A DNA stretch of 64,000 nt, from assembly GCA_003049465.1 (NCBI GenBank), contig PYSS01000003.1, positions 186,001-250,000 on the forward strand. Direction: 5' to 3'. How positions within the stretch are numbered: position 1 is the stretch's first letter; each line of letters opens with the position of its first letter. The notes under the pieces were generated by a model that saw only the letters and a list, made by a program, of their open reading frames with translations, was not told where the DNA came from and made no database searches. The translations under genes were made by a program, and so were the position numbers. This DNA is from Magnaporthiopsis rhizophila. Taxonomy: Eukaryota; Ascomycota; Sordariomycetes; Magnaporthales; Magnaporthaceae. Below, piece after piece: positions 24,113 to 35,510 of this stretch.

Positions 24113-24672
24113 GAAGAGCCGGGAACAAGACCCGGATTTAGCCCGGCTCAAGTCTTGTTGTACCTTTATCTACGCATTTAGATTTTCGTTTGTTAATTTT
24201 TTTTTCCATGGGTTTGCCTAGCCTTATTTATTCATATCTTTCCTTCAGTTCGTCGTTTATCTTGGGGCACAGTTGGGCGGGACTAGGAGTTATTGGCTTT
24301 TTATTCCCACTAGGGATGGGAATCATGTCCGAGATGACAATATCCACGGTCCCCTCCCTAGCCATCGCTCAAACATCCGAGCGTGGGACATTTGTATATT
24401 ATCGGAAAGCATTCGTATCTGAATCTCGTGAAACCGATCATCGCCGCGTGGGGACTAGGTATTCCCCAGTCCGTTTACATTTGCCATGGAAGAAGAGTGC
24501 GTGAGATTATGAGATGTTGTGCAATCATGTACGTCTATATTATGATGATATGGCGGTAGTTTACATACAAGTGTAGCTGCATACGACACATCCAGCACGC
24601 GACTACAATGGAGTCTATAGAGTGCATCAAACAGGTGTTGTGTTGGCCTAGCTTCAGCCACCCGCCCGCACG
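24113..24672. other. Convergent 3' spacer
   Basis: About 560 bp between converging genes. No coding signal was seen. It should hold the 3' ends of the Atos-family and PPR genes. Confidence 0.5.
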
Positions 24673-27600
24673 TCACTGCTCATCAGGAGACGCCTTCTTC
24701 CCGTCTTCCAACAGCCGAAGCAGCTCATCCACACTGCGCTCGCCCGTCGGGTCTTGGGAAGGACCCCGTTCCTCTGGATCGATCCCCTGCCTGGCCGCCG
24801 CCGGACCGCCACGTGCAAAGTCGTCCCAGTCACCCGACTCGTCCTCGTCCTCGTCCTCGCCCGGCGCGTCGACGCCGTAGCGCTGGGCGACCTCGCGCGG
24901 GTCGCGGGCCCTCCTCATGGTGCGGATGGCCTTGATGGTGCTGGGGGCGTCGCGCTCGACCTTTGCCAGCTCGGCCTCGACCTGCTTGGACCAGGGCGCG
25001 CGGCGGAGCAGGTCCTTGTAGTGGAGCCGTAGCTCGACAAAGGTGAAGGAGGTCGGGCGGCGGTGCTCGGGCGCCGTGCCCAGCCGGCGCAGGTCCGAGG
25101 GCAGCTTCGCGTTCACCTCGCGTGCGGCGAGCCGGACCTGGTACCAGCCGGTCCAGTTGGGCATCAGCATCTCCTCGCACATCACGAAGGCCTCGTGCAC
25201 CTTGCCGCCCCGCGCGAGGGCCTGGACGTAGTAGTTCCAGGAGCGGCCCGTCAGGTTGAAGCCCTCGTCCACCACGAGGCGCAGCAGCTCCATGATGCCG
25301 TCGCCGTCCTCCTCGGCCTTGAGGGCCTCGAGCATCGTGTTGAAGCCGCCCGTGACGAGGTATTGAAAAGCGGGCAGGATTTTGACCTGGCCTTCTCCAG
25401 CAGGGTCTGTAGGAACAGTTCGCTTCATCCGCCCCAGCGACGGGAGGGGGCTGCCCAACTTGCACGCCATGTCGAACAGGGTCTCCCAAGTAGCCTTTAC
25501 GTTGTCCAAGTGGCCCTTTCGTAGCTCGTGTAGCATGACAGCCTCCATGATACGGATCGCTCCGCGGCTTCTGCCCTCCGCGTCGTGCCCGCTGTTCTTG
25601 TCAAGCACCTCGAGGAGCTTCCGCACAGCCCCGTCCTTCCTCTGCTTGACGGCGAACATGAGGGCTGCGGCAAGGAGGTCGTCTTGGATTTCTGACAATG
25701 CGGCAAGATCAGAATCGCCCGGCCCGCCGCTGCTCTTCGAGCCCATCGGCGGCTGCCGGCGTTGCTGCAGCATCAGCAGATCGGCAAGCGCGTCGGTGAA
25801 GTTGTCGTCTGGATCTGGTTTCTGTTGCCGGCCGCGCGGCTGCCGATCCCATTGTAGCCGGGCAGAGATCTTTCGCAGCGTGCGGTCAGCCGAGGGGGGC
25901 AAATCTAGTCGATCCATGAGCCGATCGATTCTCAGCACCATGTGTGGCTCTCCGGACTCGATGAAGGCAATCATGAGCGTCAAGAAATGTTTTGCACTGG
26001 GCCTCAGAAAACCCTCGACGATGCCTGCCCGGAACAGATGTAGAGCGTGATGGGCCTGGCGACAGTAGGCCAGGGCCATAAGCAGGTGAGCGTAGGTCCA
26101 CTGGTCGAACTGCACCCCGAAGCCCGTCATGAGCTTGAGAGTGCGGTGGACGGCCTTCAGGTCACGCTTCTTGCCGTAGTGGACCAGGAGCGTGTGCCAC
26201 ATGCGCCTCACCTCAGCCGCCCGCTTGCTAGAGAGCCGTGAGCCGGCTGCCTTGGTGACGGAGGTGCACACATCTAGTGCCTCTGCGAAGTAGCCGTTGT
26301 GGCAGTACGCATCTACCAGATGTGCTCGCATCTCAGGTGTGATCTGCACCCCTCTCGCTCTGGCCACGTGTTCGAGCCGCTGCAGGAATTCGAGGTCTCC
26401 CGTGCGGCCTAGAACACCCATGATGGCAGCAAAACTTTGCTCGTCCGGCGTCGCGACGTCGCAGAGACGAGCAAACACCGTTGCGGCGGCCTGCATGTCG
26501 GACTTTTTTGCGTATGAGCTGAGGAGAATGTTGAAGTGTGCCGTCGTTGGCTTCATGTGGTAGCGCTGCTCCATGACCTTGATGATCCTTTCTATCGCCT
26601 GAGTCCGGCCCAGAACCCCGTTGATCCGCAGCAGGTAGGGAAGGACCAAGGCGTGCTCGCCCGGGTAGTGGGTCAGGAACTCCTGCTCCATCTTTTCAAA
26701 GGAACGAATGTTCCCTGTCATGGCATAGAGCGAGAGATACTTCTTGTATCCCCAACGGTCCAGGCGGTCGTAGCGGGTGCGCCAGTCATAGAGAAGCGTC
26801 TCCATCCTCCGCACGTCGCCGTTCGGCCTGAAGACTCCGTCGATCATCAGGTGCATGATGGGAACCCTTATTTTGACCCCGGGCAGCTCGCGGTATAAAA
26901 AGTAGGCATACGTAGCCAGGGCCTTCTGCCCGCGCTCGACGGCTAGGCGGATGAACTGCTCGTACAGCAGCGGGTTGCCATAGTGCTTCACCACGGCCAT
27001 GGCTGTCTCGGGTGTAAACCGTCCCAGGAACCAACTCACGGCGCCTGACAGTAGCGGTCCGAGAGCAGCCTGGGCCCGAGGTGAGTCTGTCCCCTGATGC
27101 ACGAATACATAGAGCTGACCGAGTCTTTCGAGTAGGTCGGGGGTCGAGCCGATCTCATCAATGTCCACTTGGCTGAGATTCAGCTTCGCCTCGGAGCCGA
27201 CCTCGTCGATGACATTCTGATCGCCGTTCGGCTTCTCATCAGGGTCGGCGTGGGGGGCTTTCTCCGCACCATGTGGGAGGATACTCGTCGCGCCAACTTC
27301 GGACGGCTCAGGGGTCGCTTCGCCCATCGCATCAAGAAAGGCGGCGGTATCCTGGTCGACTGGCGGTTCCTCCAGAGAAGGCTGCACAACCGCGGTATCT
27401 TGGTCGACTGGCGTCGTTTCCTCCACAGAAAGCTCCACAACCGGGGACTTTTTCAGATCTTGCGGAGCAGTCATGCCCAAGCAGAAGGCGCAAAGATCCT
27501 CAAGATCGGGCCATGATGCGATGGCGATGAATTTTGAGGCGAGAGACCCGAAGCCCGAAGGCGGGTGGCCTCGCAACACCCAAGCCTTGAACACTCTGAC

Positions 27601-28533
27601 GGCTTCCGGGATGTTCTGAAGACTGATCTCGGATCTGACCAAGGCGGCCACAACGTCTGCAGTCCACGCCTCCTCGGAAATTTCATGGAAAAGCTCTGAT
27701 ATACGCCAGGCCTCGGTCAGTCGTCGGGACTTGCCGAGAGCGGCTATCAGATCGGGGCGACGGCCGAGCTTCTCTTGGTCGGGAAGGGCTACGTATTCTT
27801 CCCAGAGCTTCTCAAACGCCTCGATGCTTTCAGCGCTCTTGGATTCATCGGCATCGCCAGGGCGAAAACTGGGCTTGCGGGCATTCTCCCTCAGCTCCGT
27901 CCTGAGCGCGCCGCCCGAGACGCCGAGCTCTTCCTCCTCCCGCTCGGCTATTGCCACTTCCTTCTCGTAGATCTGGATAGGTTTTTGTCCCTTGATCACC
28001 TTTCGCAGCGCGAGCAGCGGGAAGGCGACGTTGATAGATATCTCCGGTTTTGCCGGCTCTTCGCTGTTGTTCTCCGGAGATGCTGTCTCTTCGTCTCTAT
28101 TGCCCGGCTCGGTCGGCTCTGGGGTGTTTTTGTCCGGGCGCGCGCCAGCGGAGTACGCCCTGGCGGTCGCCTTGGCCACGGGTCTGGGTCTCGGCAGTTC
28201 GTGTCTGTCGAGGACGCGAGAGAGGGGCCCGGGCAAGGGCCGCTGCAGCAGGGACCGGGCGCCCTGGGGGTAGAGAAAGTCGAAGAGGAAGACGGAGGCC
28301 ATGAGAGGCGGGCCCCGGCGCCCGTGAAGGGCTGAGGCTGCGGCGGCGTCGGCGACGGCGTCACCTGGCGGGGTGGGAGCGGCCGGTGCCTGCCATGCAA
28401 GCGAGAGCTCGACGTCTGCGGCGCCGTGATGCCAGAAGGACGTGTGGAGCTTGCGGCTGCTCTTCACGGCGCAGAGGGCCTTGCCAAAGCTGCATGGTTC
28501 CAGCACGGCCGCCGACCGCTCTAGAGCCGGCAT
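24673..28533 (-). CDS. Large pentatricopeptide-repeat protein, probably mitochondrial
   Basis: Intronless, 1286 aa, starting MPALERSAAVLEPC. The N-terminus is rich in Ser/Arg/Lys/Ala and nearly free of acidic residues, as in a mitochondrial presequence. Residues ~215-330 and ~560-900 carry paired-helix repeats of PPR type, for example a unit around TTAHFNILLSSYAKKSDMQ followed by ATVFARLCD, and WTYAHLLMALAYCRQAHHALH. PPR proteins bind organellar RNA and control its stability or translation. Length and arrangement recall the Cya5-like translational activators of mitochondrial COX1 mRNA, but I cannot settle orthology by eye. An acidic, repeat-expanded linker at ~365-450 separates the N-terminal and main repeat blocks. 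The gene shares a ~0.8-kb divergent promoter region with SRP68. Confidence 0.85.
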   Translation of the reverse strand: MPALERSAAVLEPCSFGKALCAVKSSRKLHTSFWHHGAADVELSLAWQAPAAPTPPGDAVADAAAASALHGRRGPPLMASVFLFDFLYPQGARSLLQRPLPGPLSRVLDRHELPRPRPVAKATARAYSAGARPDKNTPEPTEPGNRDEETASPENNSEEPAKPEISINVAFPLLALRKVIKGQKPIQIYEKEVAIAEREEEELGVSGGALRTELRENARKPSFRPGDADESKSAESIEAFEKLWEEYVALPDQEKLGRRPDLIAALGKSRRLTEAWRISELFHEISEEAWTADVVAALVRSEISLQNIPEAVRVFKAWVLRGHPPSGFGSLASKFIAIASWPDLEDLCAFCLGMTAPQDLKKSPVVELSVEETTPVDQDTAVVQPSLEEPPVDQDTAAFLDAMGEATPEPSEVGATSILPHGAEKAPHADPDEKPNGDQNVIDEVGSEAKLNLSQVDIDEIGSTPDLLERLGQLYVFVHQGTDSPRAQAALGPLLSGAVSWFLGRFTPETAMAVVKHYGNPLLYEQFIRLAVERGQKALATYAYFLYRELPGVKIRVPIMHLMIDGVFRPNGDVRRMETLLYDWRTRYDRLDRWGYKKYLSLYAMTGNIRSFEKMEQEFLTHYPGEHALVLPYLLRINGVLGRTQAIERIIKVMEQRYHMKPTTAHFNILLSSYAKKSDMQAAATVFARLCDVATPDEQSFAAIMGVLGRTGDLEFLQRLEHVARARGVQITPEMRAHLVDAYCHNGYFAEALDVCTSVTKAAGSRLSSKRAAEVRRMWHTLLVHYGKKRDLKAVHRTLKLMTGFGVQFDQWTYAHLLMALAYCRQAHHALHLFRAGIVEGFLRPSAKHFLTLMIAFIESGEPHMVLRIDRLMDRLDLPPSADRTLRKISARLQWDRQPRGRQQKPDPDDNFTDALADLLMLQQRRQPPMGSKSSGGPGDSDLAALSEIQDDLLAAALMFAVKQRKDGAVRKLLEVLDKNSGHDAEGRSRGAIRIMEAVMLHELRKGHLDNVKATWETLFDMACKLGSPLPSLGRMKRTVPTDPAGEGQVKILPAFQYLVTGGFNTMLEALKAEEDGDGIMELLRLVVDEGFNLTGRSWNYYVQALARGGKVHEAFVMCEEMLMPNWTGWYQVRLAAREVNAKLPSDLRRLGTAPEHRRPTSFTFVELRLHYKDLLRRAPWSKQVEAELAKVERDAPSTIKAIRTMRRARDPREVAQRYGVDAPGEDEDEDESGDWDDFARGGPAAARQGIDPEERGPSQDPTGERSVDELLRLLEDGKKASPDEQ
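27344..27442 (-). repeat. Tandem duplication of a ~50-bp unit inside the PPR gene
   Basis: Two adjacent units (27344-27391 and 27392-27442) share most bases, including GCGGTATC(C/T)TGGTCGACTGGCG. The second is 3 bp longer, so the frame is kept. They encode the duplicated peptide core PVDQDTA in the acidic linker. Confidence 0.75.
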
Positions 28534-29327
28534 CAGGGGACAGATTCGAGTCGCCGGGCGTAGCGAAGTGCTGCATCACACTATCATGGTGATGGTGGCT
28601 GAGTGGGAAGCAAGACGCCCAGTCCAGTCAAGCAGCAAAGGAAGGCCCCTCTACCTGTGTGTCGGCGGGAGAGTGCTGGACATTCAACGAGATGGAGTCT
28701 CTTCTCTTTTTTTCTTTTTTTTTCTTTCTGTTCCTCTTTTTTTCGACCTATAATTATCAATGCGGGAGCTCCAATTTGTTTCGAGAGCTCCAGAGCTGAC
28801 CCCACCCCTGAGCTGGGTGAACTGCATTTTTGCGCGCCTTGCCTGCCGGGACTGGTTTTTTTTTTTTTGCTGCGCTGATTAGATAGCAGTCTGTGGCACG
28901 TGCGCGTCGACCGACGCAGACGGCTCCCCGCGGGGCTGAACCTCCCCGCCCGAGGCTGTCAGGTGGGCGGGAAGGCTAAAAATCGAGCAGATCCAATTGA
29001 TGAAATGACGTTGGGCAACGAAGCCCCACAAATGAAGGCCCTGCAGCCACCAAGGGGTAGAGGGGCATCGTCAAGCACCCCACACAAATTGTGCGACCAT
29101 CGGCCACAGTAGCTAAATCGCGACGAAGACTGCCCTTCTCTAGCCACCACGTTCGCGGCATCTGTCGCCACTGGGTGACCGGGAACTGCAACCAGGTGAG
29201 CTCGCTCGATTTCCGCAGCGAGCAAGACCGGGTGTTGCAGCCAGCCGCGGCACGGCGCCCGTCAGACCACGCACTGCGCCCACCACGCAGGTAGAGAGAC
29301 AGGGGGGCCACGCGAGCCGTTGTCACC
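28534..29327. other. Divergent intergenic region (PPR gene / SRP68)
   Basis: About 0.8 kb with pyrimidine-rich and T-rich tracts (28702-28743, 28856-28869). No gene supported. It should hold both promoters. Confidence 0.5.
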
Positions 29328-31240
29328 ATGGACATCACCAACTTTATCGTCTCCTCCAGGGAGAAGGCCATGCTGTATGGCGACTATGCCACCTACCGAA
29401 CCCAGCTGGCCACCAAGTTGCTCAACTGCCGCAAGAAGCTGAGCATCGCTGCCAAGAGCCGCTCAAAGTTCCAGCCTCGCCCGCTGCCGGCCCCTGAGCT
29501 GCTGGCCCAGAATAGAGAATATCTCGTCTTGTACCTCCTAACCGCCGAGAGAGCATGGGCCCACGCAATGAGCATGAAGGCCGCCCATGCCGCCAACAAC
29601 AAGGGAATCAGGGGGAGCACGCGCTCCCACACAGTGTCGCGCCTCCACAAGGCAGCCCGCACCGCAGAACAGCTTGCTGCAGCCCTGTCCGATTCCTCCA
29701 GCGGTGCCGGCCAGGTCGACATCTTGGAGGCCACAGCCTACGCCGCTCTGCTGAGGGGAGCCGAGCAGCTGGAGAAGCAGAGCTGGGAGCCGTGCCTAAG
29801 GAGCTATGCCACCGCCCGCGTCGTCTACAGCGCCCTCTCTGCCTCAACCCAGAAAGATACCTTCAAGGATCTCCTGTCAGAAACCATCGACCCCTCTATC
29901 CGCTACGCCGCCTACCAGCTGAAGACACCTAGATCTCTGCCCATCCCGACCATTGCCCGCAAGGCCTTCCCGCATGATGACGAGGCACTTGTGGCCAGCG
30001 TTAAGTCTCTCGATCCCGAGGCTCTGAGCGAGGAGGACGGTGGCGATAGCAAGGGAGACACTCCGCCAACCACCATCACCTTCCGGTCCCGCGAAGTGCG
30101 CATCGAAGATGCCGCCATCGCGACCGCCTGGCTTGCGCTGCAGGCCGCCAAATCGACACTGGCCGAGAAACTGTCGGCCGGCAACTTGTCACCGAAGGAT
30201 ATGGCGGCGGCATATGACGACGTCCTGACGGCTAGCCAGGACTCGGTCGATGCCACCAAGCAAGCCATCGACGAGCTCAAAGCAGAGGGTGTTGCGCAGG
30301 GCGATCCACGCATGCAGAGCCTGGCCATCACCCGCACTGCTGTGAGCTACGAGATGATCAGCTGGCGTATCGGCCGCAACCGCGTCTTGACAGGAAGCAA
30401 GGATGGCTCTGTTGTTGACTCGACGTCCCAAGCGAACAAGCGGAGAAAGACAGCCCCGGCGGACGATGCCGCCCCTGCCAAGCCGGAACCGACCGGCCGC
30501 CAGCTTGCCAAGCTGAAGGAGAAGGCCGTTCTGTATGATGGCACTCTACAGAGTCTAGAGTCTATCAAGGAGCTCCCTGGTGTCGCGGCCGACAACGAGC
30601 TTGCAGCGCGGCTTGACGCTACATCGCAGTATTTTACTGCTCTTAAGTATGTTTGTTTCTGTGGCAACTAGCTATGGTTGTACGCTGCGCAGCGATACAG
30701 TATGCTCACACCATGTCAATGATATTTAGGTGTTTAGCTATCGGCCGGTCCCACATTATCGTGGGTAATCTGGTCAACGCCCTGGCTCTGATAAAACACG
30801 GCTCCGACAAATGTCAAAAGGCTGCGTCCGTGTTGAGCGAAGCCCCAGCCTCACAAACCCACACGTCCCTGCGAAGTGTGGACGTGCTGCCAGAGGATGC
30901 CAAGCTCCTCGCCGATCTACTAGCCGGCGAGGTGCAGCGCTACCGGGCCCTGGTCGAGATTGATAGCTTGCGCAAGCAGGGCAAAGCTGGCGGTCCGAGA
31001 GGCGACCCGTCTCTGCCACTTGCCGAGAGGCTGGCCCTGTACCCTGCAGACGGCGTCGATCTCCGGAATATCGTCGCCTATCCACCCAAGCTGGATCCTG
31101 TGCCGGTCAAGCCGGTTTTCATGGACATTGCGTATAACTACATCGACTACTCGCAAAAAGGGAAACCCGAGGAGAGGGCTGCCGACAAGGCGGCCGCGCC
31201 CGAACAAAAAAAGAAGGGGTGGTTTGGCTTTGGTCGATGA
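29328..31240 (+). CDS. srp68: Signal recognition particle subunit SRP68
   Basis: Exons 29328-30646 and 30730-31240. The 83-bp intron (gtatgt to tttag) restores frame across Leu-Lys-Cys-Leu-Ala. Product 609 aa. SRP68 binds the 7S RNA with SRP72 and is needed for co-translational targeting to the ER. The N-terminal ~200 residues match the RNA-binding helical domain: MDITNFIVSSREKAMLYGDY, then YRTQLATKLLNCRKKL, and later NREYLVLYLLTAERAWAHAM. A TPR-like helical middle follows. The C-terminus has the conserved PVFMDIAYNYIDY segment, the SRP72-facing region, and ends in a basic WFGFGR tail. Without splicing the frame ends at 30671 and loses this C-terminal part. Confidence 0.93.
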
Positions 31241-31874
31241 CAGGGCTATGAAAATGGTTATCGCGTCTATCGGCCGTGTGAATACGAATATCAGCGCCGT
31301 TCAGGGGCTGTGGTGATGTTGTGGCTCTTGACGATATGGTGATATATTGCCAGTACATAGTCTGAACTGTTGCATCAATGCTGGCGGCACGGAATCGATG
31401 ATGAATCTGAACGTCTGTCCAGTGATTTCTTCAGACTACGTGATGCGTGCCCTGGCAGGTCTATTGTTCTATCATCGACGAAGACGGCTTTGCGAAGCGA
31501 CTCTGGACTTTAGGCACGGAAAATCGGATTTAATTCACCACAAAGCAGAAGCCTCTCCGCCTTCAACAATACTGAGGACAAGTGAGCCCGGGGAAATGCA
31601 ACCGATGCAGTGACTCCATCACTCCTTCCAGGATCGACAAAGAGAGAAAGATAACAGGCCCCCTAGTGTATAAGAAGACAACCCTAAAACAATTACCAAA
31701 ATCAAGGTACGGATCCATCCCAACCCCCTCTACACATCTGTCTCGGCGACAACCTTGCGCTCCTGCTGCAGAAACCCAAAACCACAAATACCCGACCACT
31801 CCTCCATCCCGTTTCATCAGTTCTTAAGCTCATCAACCAACAAACAATGTGATATCAAGTTGAAAATGAGCCAC

Positions 31875-31906
<32 letters not shown>

Positions 31907-31946
31907 CACAAAAACCCGCAATAACAAGCCATGGGACGTCGCCGAA
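31241..31946. other. Convergent 3' spacer (SRP68 / MCM6)
   Basis: About 0.7 kb between converging genes with no supported ORF. It contains an A29 run close to the MCM6 stop codon. Confidence 0.5.
31875..31903. repeat. Homopolymer A tract (29 bases)
   Basis: An uninterrupted A29 on the plus strand, read as T29 in the MCM6 transcript direction, starting 44 bp past the MCM6 stop codon. Confidence 0.9.
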
Positions 31947-34900
31947 TTAGTATTCTTCCACGGCGCAGTTGGGGTGGAGAACGTAGACGACCTTGGCGGC
32001 GCGCGCGGCCGCCGAGGAGCCCTCGCCGCCATCCGCAGCGGCAGCGGCGTCCTCGCCGTCGGCGGGCTGCGCTTCGACCGCCATGAGGATGTTTTCCTGC
32101 AACGTGGTGGAAACAAAAATAGAGTCAGCAAACATACCAACAGCAACCAGTGGCCAAAAAGGAAAAGAAAAATACCAACCTTGACCATCTTCTTGATGAC
32201 CATGTTAGCCAGCTTCCTCTCCCTGTTGTAGTCGTCCTCGCTCGCCAGCTCGTCCTCCTTCTGCTCCAGGTACCACTGCACGAGCTCGTCGCCAGGGATG
32301 CCCTCGCCGGCGCCGTTGACCTCGTCCTCGGCCACGCGCTGCACAAATATGTTGAGCATCGCGGCCCACTTCTCGTGCGTGATGGTCGTCGCCTGCTTGA
32401 CAGCTGCAGCGGCGGCCGCGTCGCTCTGTTGCAGCTGCTGAGAGGCGGCCGCATCGTCGCCCATGGCCGCGTCGCCGTCGCCGTCTGCACCGCTACCACC
32501 ACCACCCTGCTCCTGGGCGGCGCGGCGCAGTGTCTCCTGGCTGTCCTCCTCGTCGTCCTCGAACTCAACGTCGTCGTGTTCGACCGAGATGATGCTCTGG
32601 CGCAGCAGATTGTACGCCTCATCCACCATGTGGGGCGCAATCTCCTCGACGCAGTTGACCTTGGCGATGGCCTCGCTCAGGCGGATCATGCTCTCGAGCT
32701 GGCGGACCGTGATGCGGTAGCTGTTCTTGCCGACGCCGCCCTGGGAGTCGTCGGCCCTCAGTTCGCGGTACCGGTCCACAAGCACCTGCTTGGCCTCATA
32801 GGTGAACTCGGGCCGGAAGGTGCGCGCGAAACGGATGTAGCGCTGCAGCTGCTCCGTGCTGAACTCGGGCTCGATGGCCGCGTCGCGCAGCTGGTGCAGC
32901 CCCACGATGTGCTCGGCCAGGTTGCGGTCAATGCGCTCGTTGCATTCGTCAAGCACGACGAAGAAGAGATCGAAGCGCGACATGATGGGCGCGCTCATGT
33001 TGATGTTGGCCCGCAGCGTCGTCTTGCGGTTATACCGCCCACCCACGGGGTTTGCGGCCGCCAGGATCGACGTGCGCGCGTTGAGCGTCGCCTGGATGCC
33101 CGCCTTGGCGATCGATATGGTCTGCTGCTCCATGGCTTCGTGGATGGCCACCTGGTCCGAGATGTCCATCTTGTCGAACTCGTCAATGGCGCAGATGCCG
33201 TTGTCCGCCAGCATGAGCGCACCCGCTTCGATGGTAAACTCTCCCGTCTCCTCATCCTTGACTACGGCAGCCGTCAAGCCGGCGGCGGATGACGCCTTAC
33301 CCGACGTGTAAACGGCACGCGGGGCAAACGAGCATACGTACTTCAGGAACTGCGATTTGGAAGTCGAGGGATCACCCACGATGCAGATGTTGATGTCACC
33401 ACGGAGCTGCATACCCTCAGCCGTCGTCTTATGGACACCCGACATGAGCTGCAGGAGGAGGCCCTTTTTGACAACGTTGTGGCCGTAGACTGTGGGAGCA
33501 ATAGACTGCACTAGTCGGTCGTAAATCTTGTCACTGTGCACCATGGAACGCAGGTCATCGATTTCGGAGGAGCTGAAGGATGCGAGCACGGCCTCCTGTG
33601 CTTCCGCCTGCGACTCGGTCGAGTCTGAAGAGGATGCGTGCGTCAGCGCGGCGGCGATTTCGGCCGCGCCACCGCGGCTTGTCCCGCCGGCATTCGGGCT
33701 GTCTGGGCTCACCATGCAGGCGAGGAAGGCGAGGCGGTAGGTGAGGTCGCGAACACCGAGGGCCTTGAGGCCCGTCACGCCCGCACCTCCGGCATCCGCA
33801 CCGCGGGGGCCCTTGTCATCCCTGACTGCGGTAGCCCGGATGCCAGGCAGGCCCAGCTGACTGACGTCAGGCACGACAATGAGGGCGCCAGTGAATATGC
33901 ACTTCTCGCCTGCCTTTGCACGCTCTACGATCTCGCCGCGCAAGACAACATCCATGGTGCGCGGCATGCTGCCCGTCGGGATTTCGCTGCTGTTCTCCTG
34001 GATCCGAACCTTCTGCCAGTCGACAAATGTGCTCTGGCGGATGTCGAGCTGCCAGGCCAGGCGGTTCTGACAAGTTTCGTTCGGACACTGGGTGGGCTCG
34101 GTGTAGCGGAATGTCTGCTCGACGTTGGGCACGATGCTCTTGCAGGCCTCGCAGGTGAATGTGGCGAGTGAGAGCTCCGGGCGGACCTCGGACGTGCGGG
34201 TGACGGTGCCGGATATGCTGAGGAGTTGGCCAATATTCTTTGCGCGCAGCGAGCGCACGCGGCTGACAAGGGGGAGGTTGTAGATGGCGATGGCGAACAG
34301 CTTGTCGGTCTGTTGGTTGCTGGTCTTGGAGCCCTGCTCTATTTGACTAGCGGAGCCAGCGTTGCTGGCGCCAGACGTTGTGACGTTGCTCGAGGCGGTG
34401 GTGGCCTGGCGATGCTCGCGGAAGTACTGGGGTTCGTATTTTGCGATCATGTTGTGCAGGCCGGCAGTCAGGAATGGTAAAAAGCGGTAGTACTCGCGCA
34501 CGATGGCTTCGGCCATGCTGCCGTTGTGCCACGAGGCCATGTGCTTGAAGTCGACATACAGCGTCGACAGCTGGTATGTCCTCATGCCGTGGATCTGGGC
34601 GACGTAGTACTGGTTTGTTGTAACGGCGCTTGACGTAGGCGCCGACGAGGAAGGGTCCTCGGTGAACCTGGAGCGGTGAGCATTGCTGCGTATCAGCAAC
34701 CGCGCACCTTGGATGGGTGAAGGAAGTGCACGACTAAGAAAGACGCAAGGCAGTGCAGGTGCGGGGCACATACTGCTCTATGAAGTTCTGAAAGTGATCC
34801 TGGATCGCCAACCCGACACGATCCTCGACCCTAGGGATCACCTGGTCCGGCCGGCGAGCCCTGTTTGGGACCTGGTCGTCGGCGAAACCATCGCCCTCGT

Positions 34901-35063
34901 CATCACTGGGGTGGCCGTTGCTTTCGGAGGGCGGGGCGCGAGGGCGACCGGCAGACGAGCTCGGATTGTGCGGCCGCCGGGCACCGCTGGATCTGGGTGC
35001 GTCGGACATCATATAGCCAAAGTCGCTCCGCGGGGTCGCCGCTTCGCTCATTGGGGTCGCCAT
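31947..35063 (-). CDS. mcm6: MCM6, subunit of the replicative MCM2-7 helicase
   Basis: Exons 35063-34774, 34667-32180 and 32096-31947. The introns are 106 and 83 bp, the last with a TGCTGAC branch point. Product 975 aa. MCM6 is one of six AAA+ subunits that encircle and unwind DNA at the fork. Visible motifs: zinc-finger cysteines (CEACK at ~269, then CPNETC), the MCM6-typical CIFTGALIVVPDVSQL (~353-367), Walker A GDPSTSKS (~528-535), Walker B IDEFD (~591-595), and arginine-finger SRFD (~660-663). The C-terminal winged-helix region follows an acidic, Gln/Ala/Gly-rich linker. The short first exon gives the disordered N-terminus and is joined in phase at FIEQ-FTEDP. The promoter carries two ACGCGT boxes and a telomere-like box. 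Confidence 0.96.
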
Positions 35064-35305
35064 CGTTGCTTGCGTTGGTTTTGTCGCCGAGCTAGATACT
35101 ACTGAGCAGCCGCAAGTCGGAAGTGGCGCCGCCTCTCCAGGGTGGGATGTAAAAATGTAATGGCGGGAGGTATTGCGACAACAGGGGCGTTGCGGTTGCT
35201 GTCTGGGCGACGCACGACCGCTTTTGGTGGGATATACTGCACTATAATTTTCAGAGAGCTTCTTCGGCGGGGGCGGCCTTTGGTGGATTCAGGAGTCGAA
35301 TTGGA

Positions 35306-35321
35306 ACGCGTAATCACGCGT
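35306..35321. promoter_or_regulatory. Pair of MluI cell-cycle boxes (ACGCGT) upstream of MCM6
   Basis: Two perfect palindromic ACGCGT sites (35306-35311 and 35316-35321), four bases apart, about 245 bp before the MCM6 ATG. In yeasts ACGCGT is the MBF (Mbp1/Swi6-type) site that drives G1/S transcription of replication genes. Two perfect 6-mers so close are unlikely by chance. Confidence 0.6.
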
Positions 35322-35450
35322 CGAGTCGCGCTTGTAAGAACAAGGGTCTAATTGACTTGTCCCTTGAGAGGCTAAGCCCGACTTGGGTGGTTTCCCAGCC
35401 GCCAGAGCTGCATTTGTTCCAATCGGTTCAAAAGTAAACATTAACGGCGT

Positions 35451-35462
35451 AACCCTAACCCC
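35451..35462. promoter_or_regulatory. Telomere-like box (AACCCTAACCCC) upstream of MCM6
   Basis: One and a half units of the TTAGGG telomere repeat, reading GGTTAGGG toward MCM6. It lies about 390 bp before its ATG. Such teloboxes bind Myb-type proteins (Tbf1, Teb1) in yeasts. Binding here is inferred. Confidence 0.4.
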
Positions 35463-35510
35463 GTTTCTATCCAATACCGAAGACACCTGCTGCCACTTGG
35501 TCCGACACCT

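Larger units (their letters stand above)
35064..35510. other. MCM6 promoter / RNH2C 3' spacer
   Basis: 447 bp between two minus-strand genes. It holds the ACGCGT pair and CCCTAACC box listed separately. No ORF. Confidence 0.6.

Noticed and set aside
32150..33292. 380-codon plus-strand ORF opposite MCM6
   Set aside because: It mirrors GC-rich MCM6 coding sequence with no motif of its own; the MCM6 Walker and zinc-finger motifs on the other strand are unmistakable.
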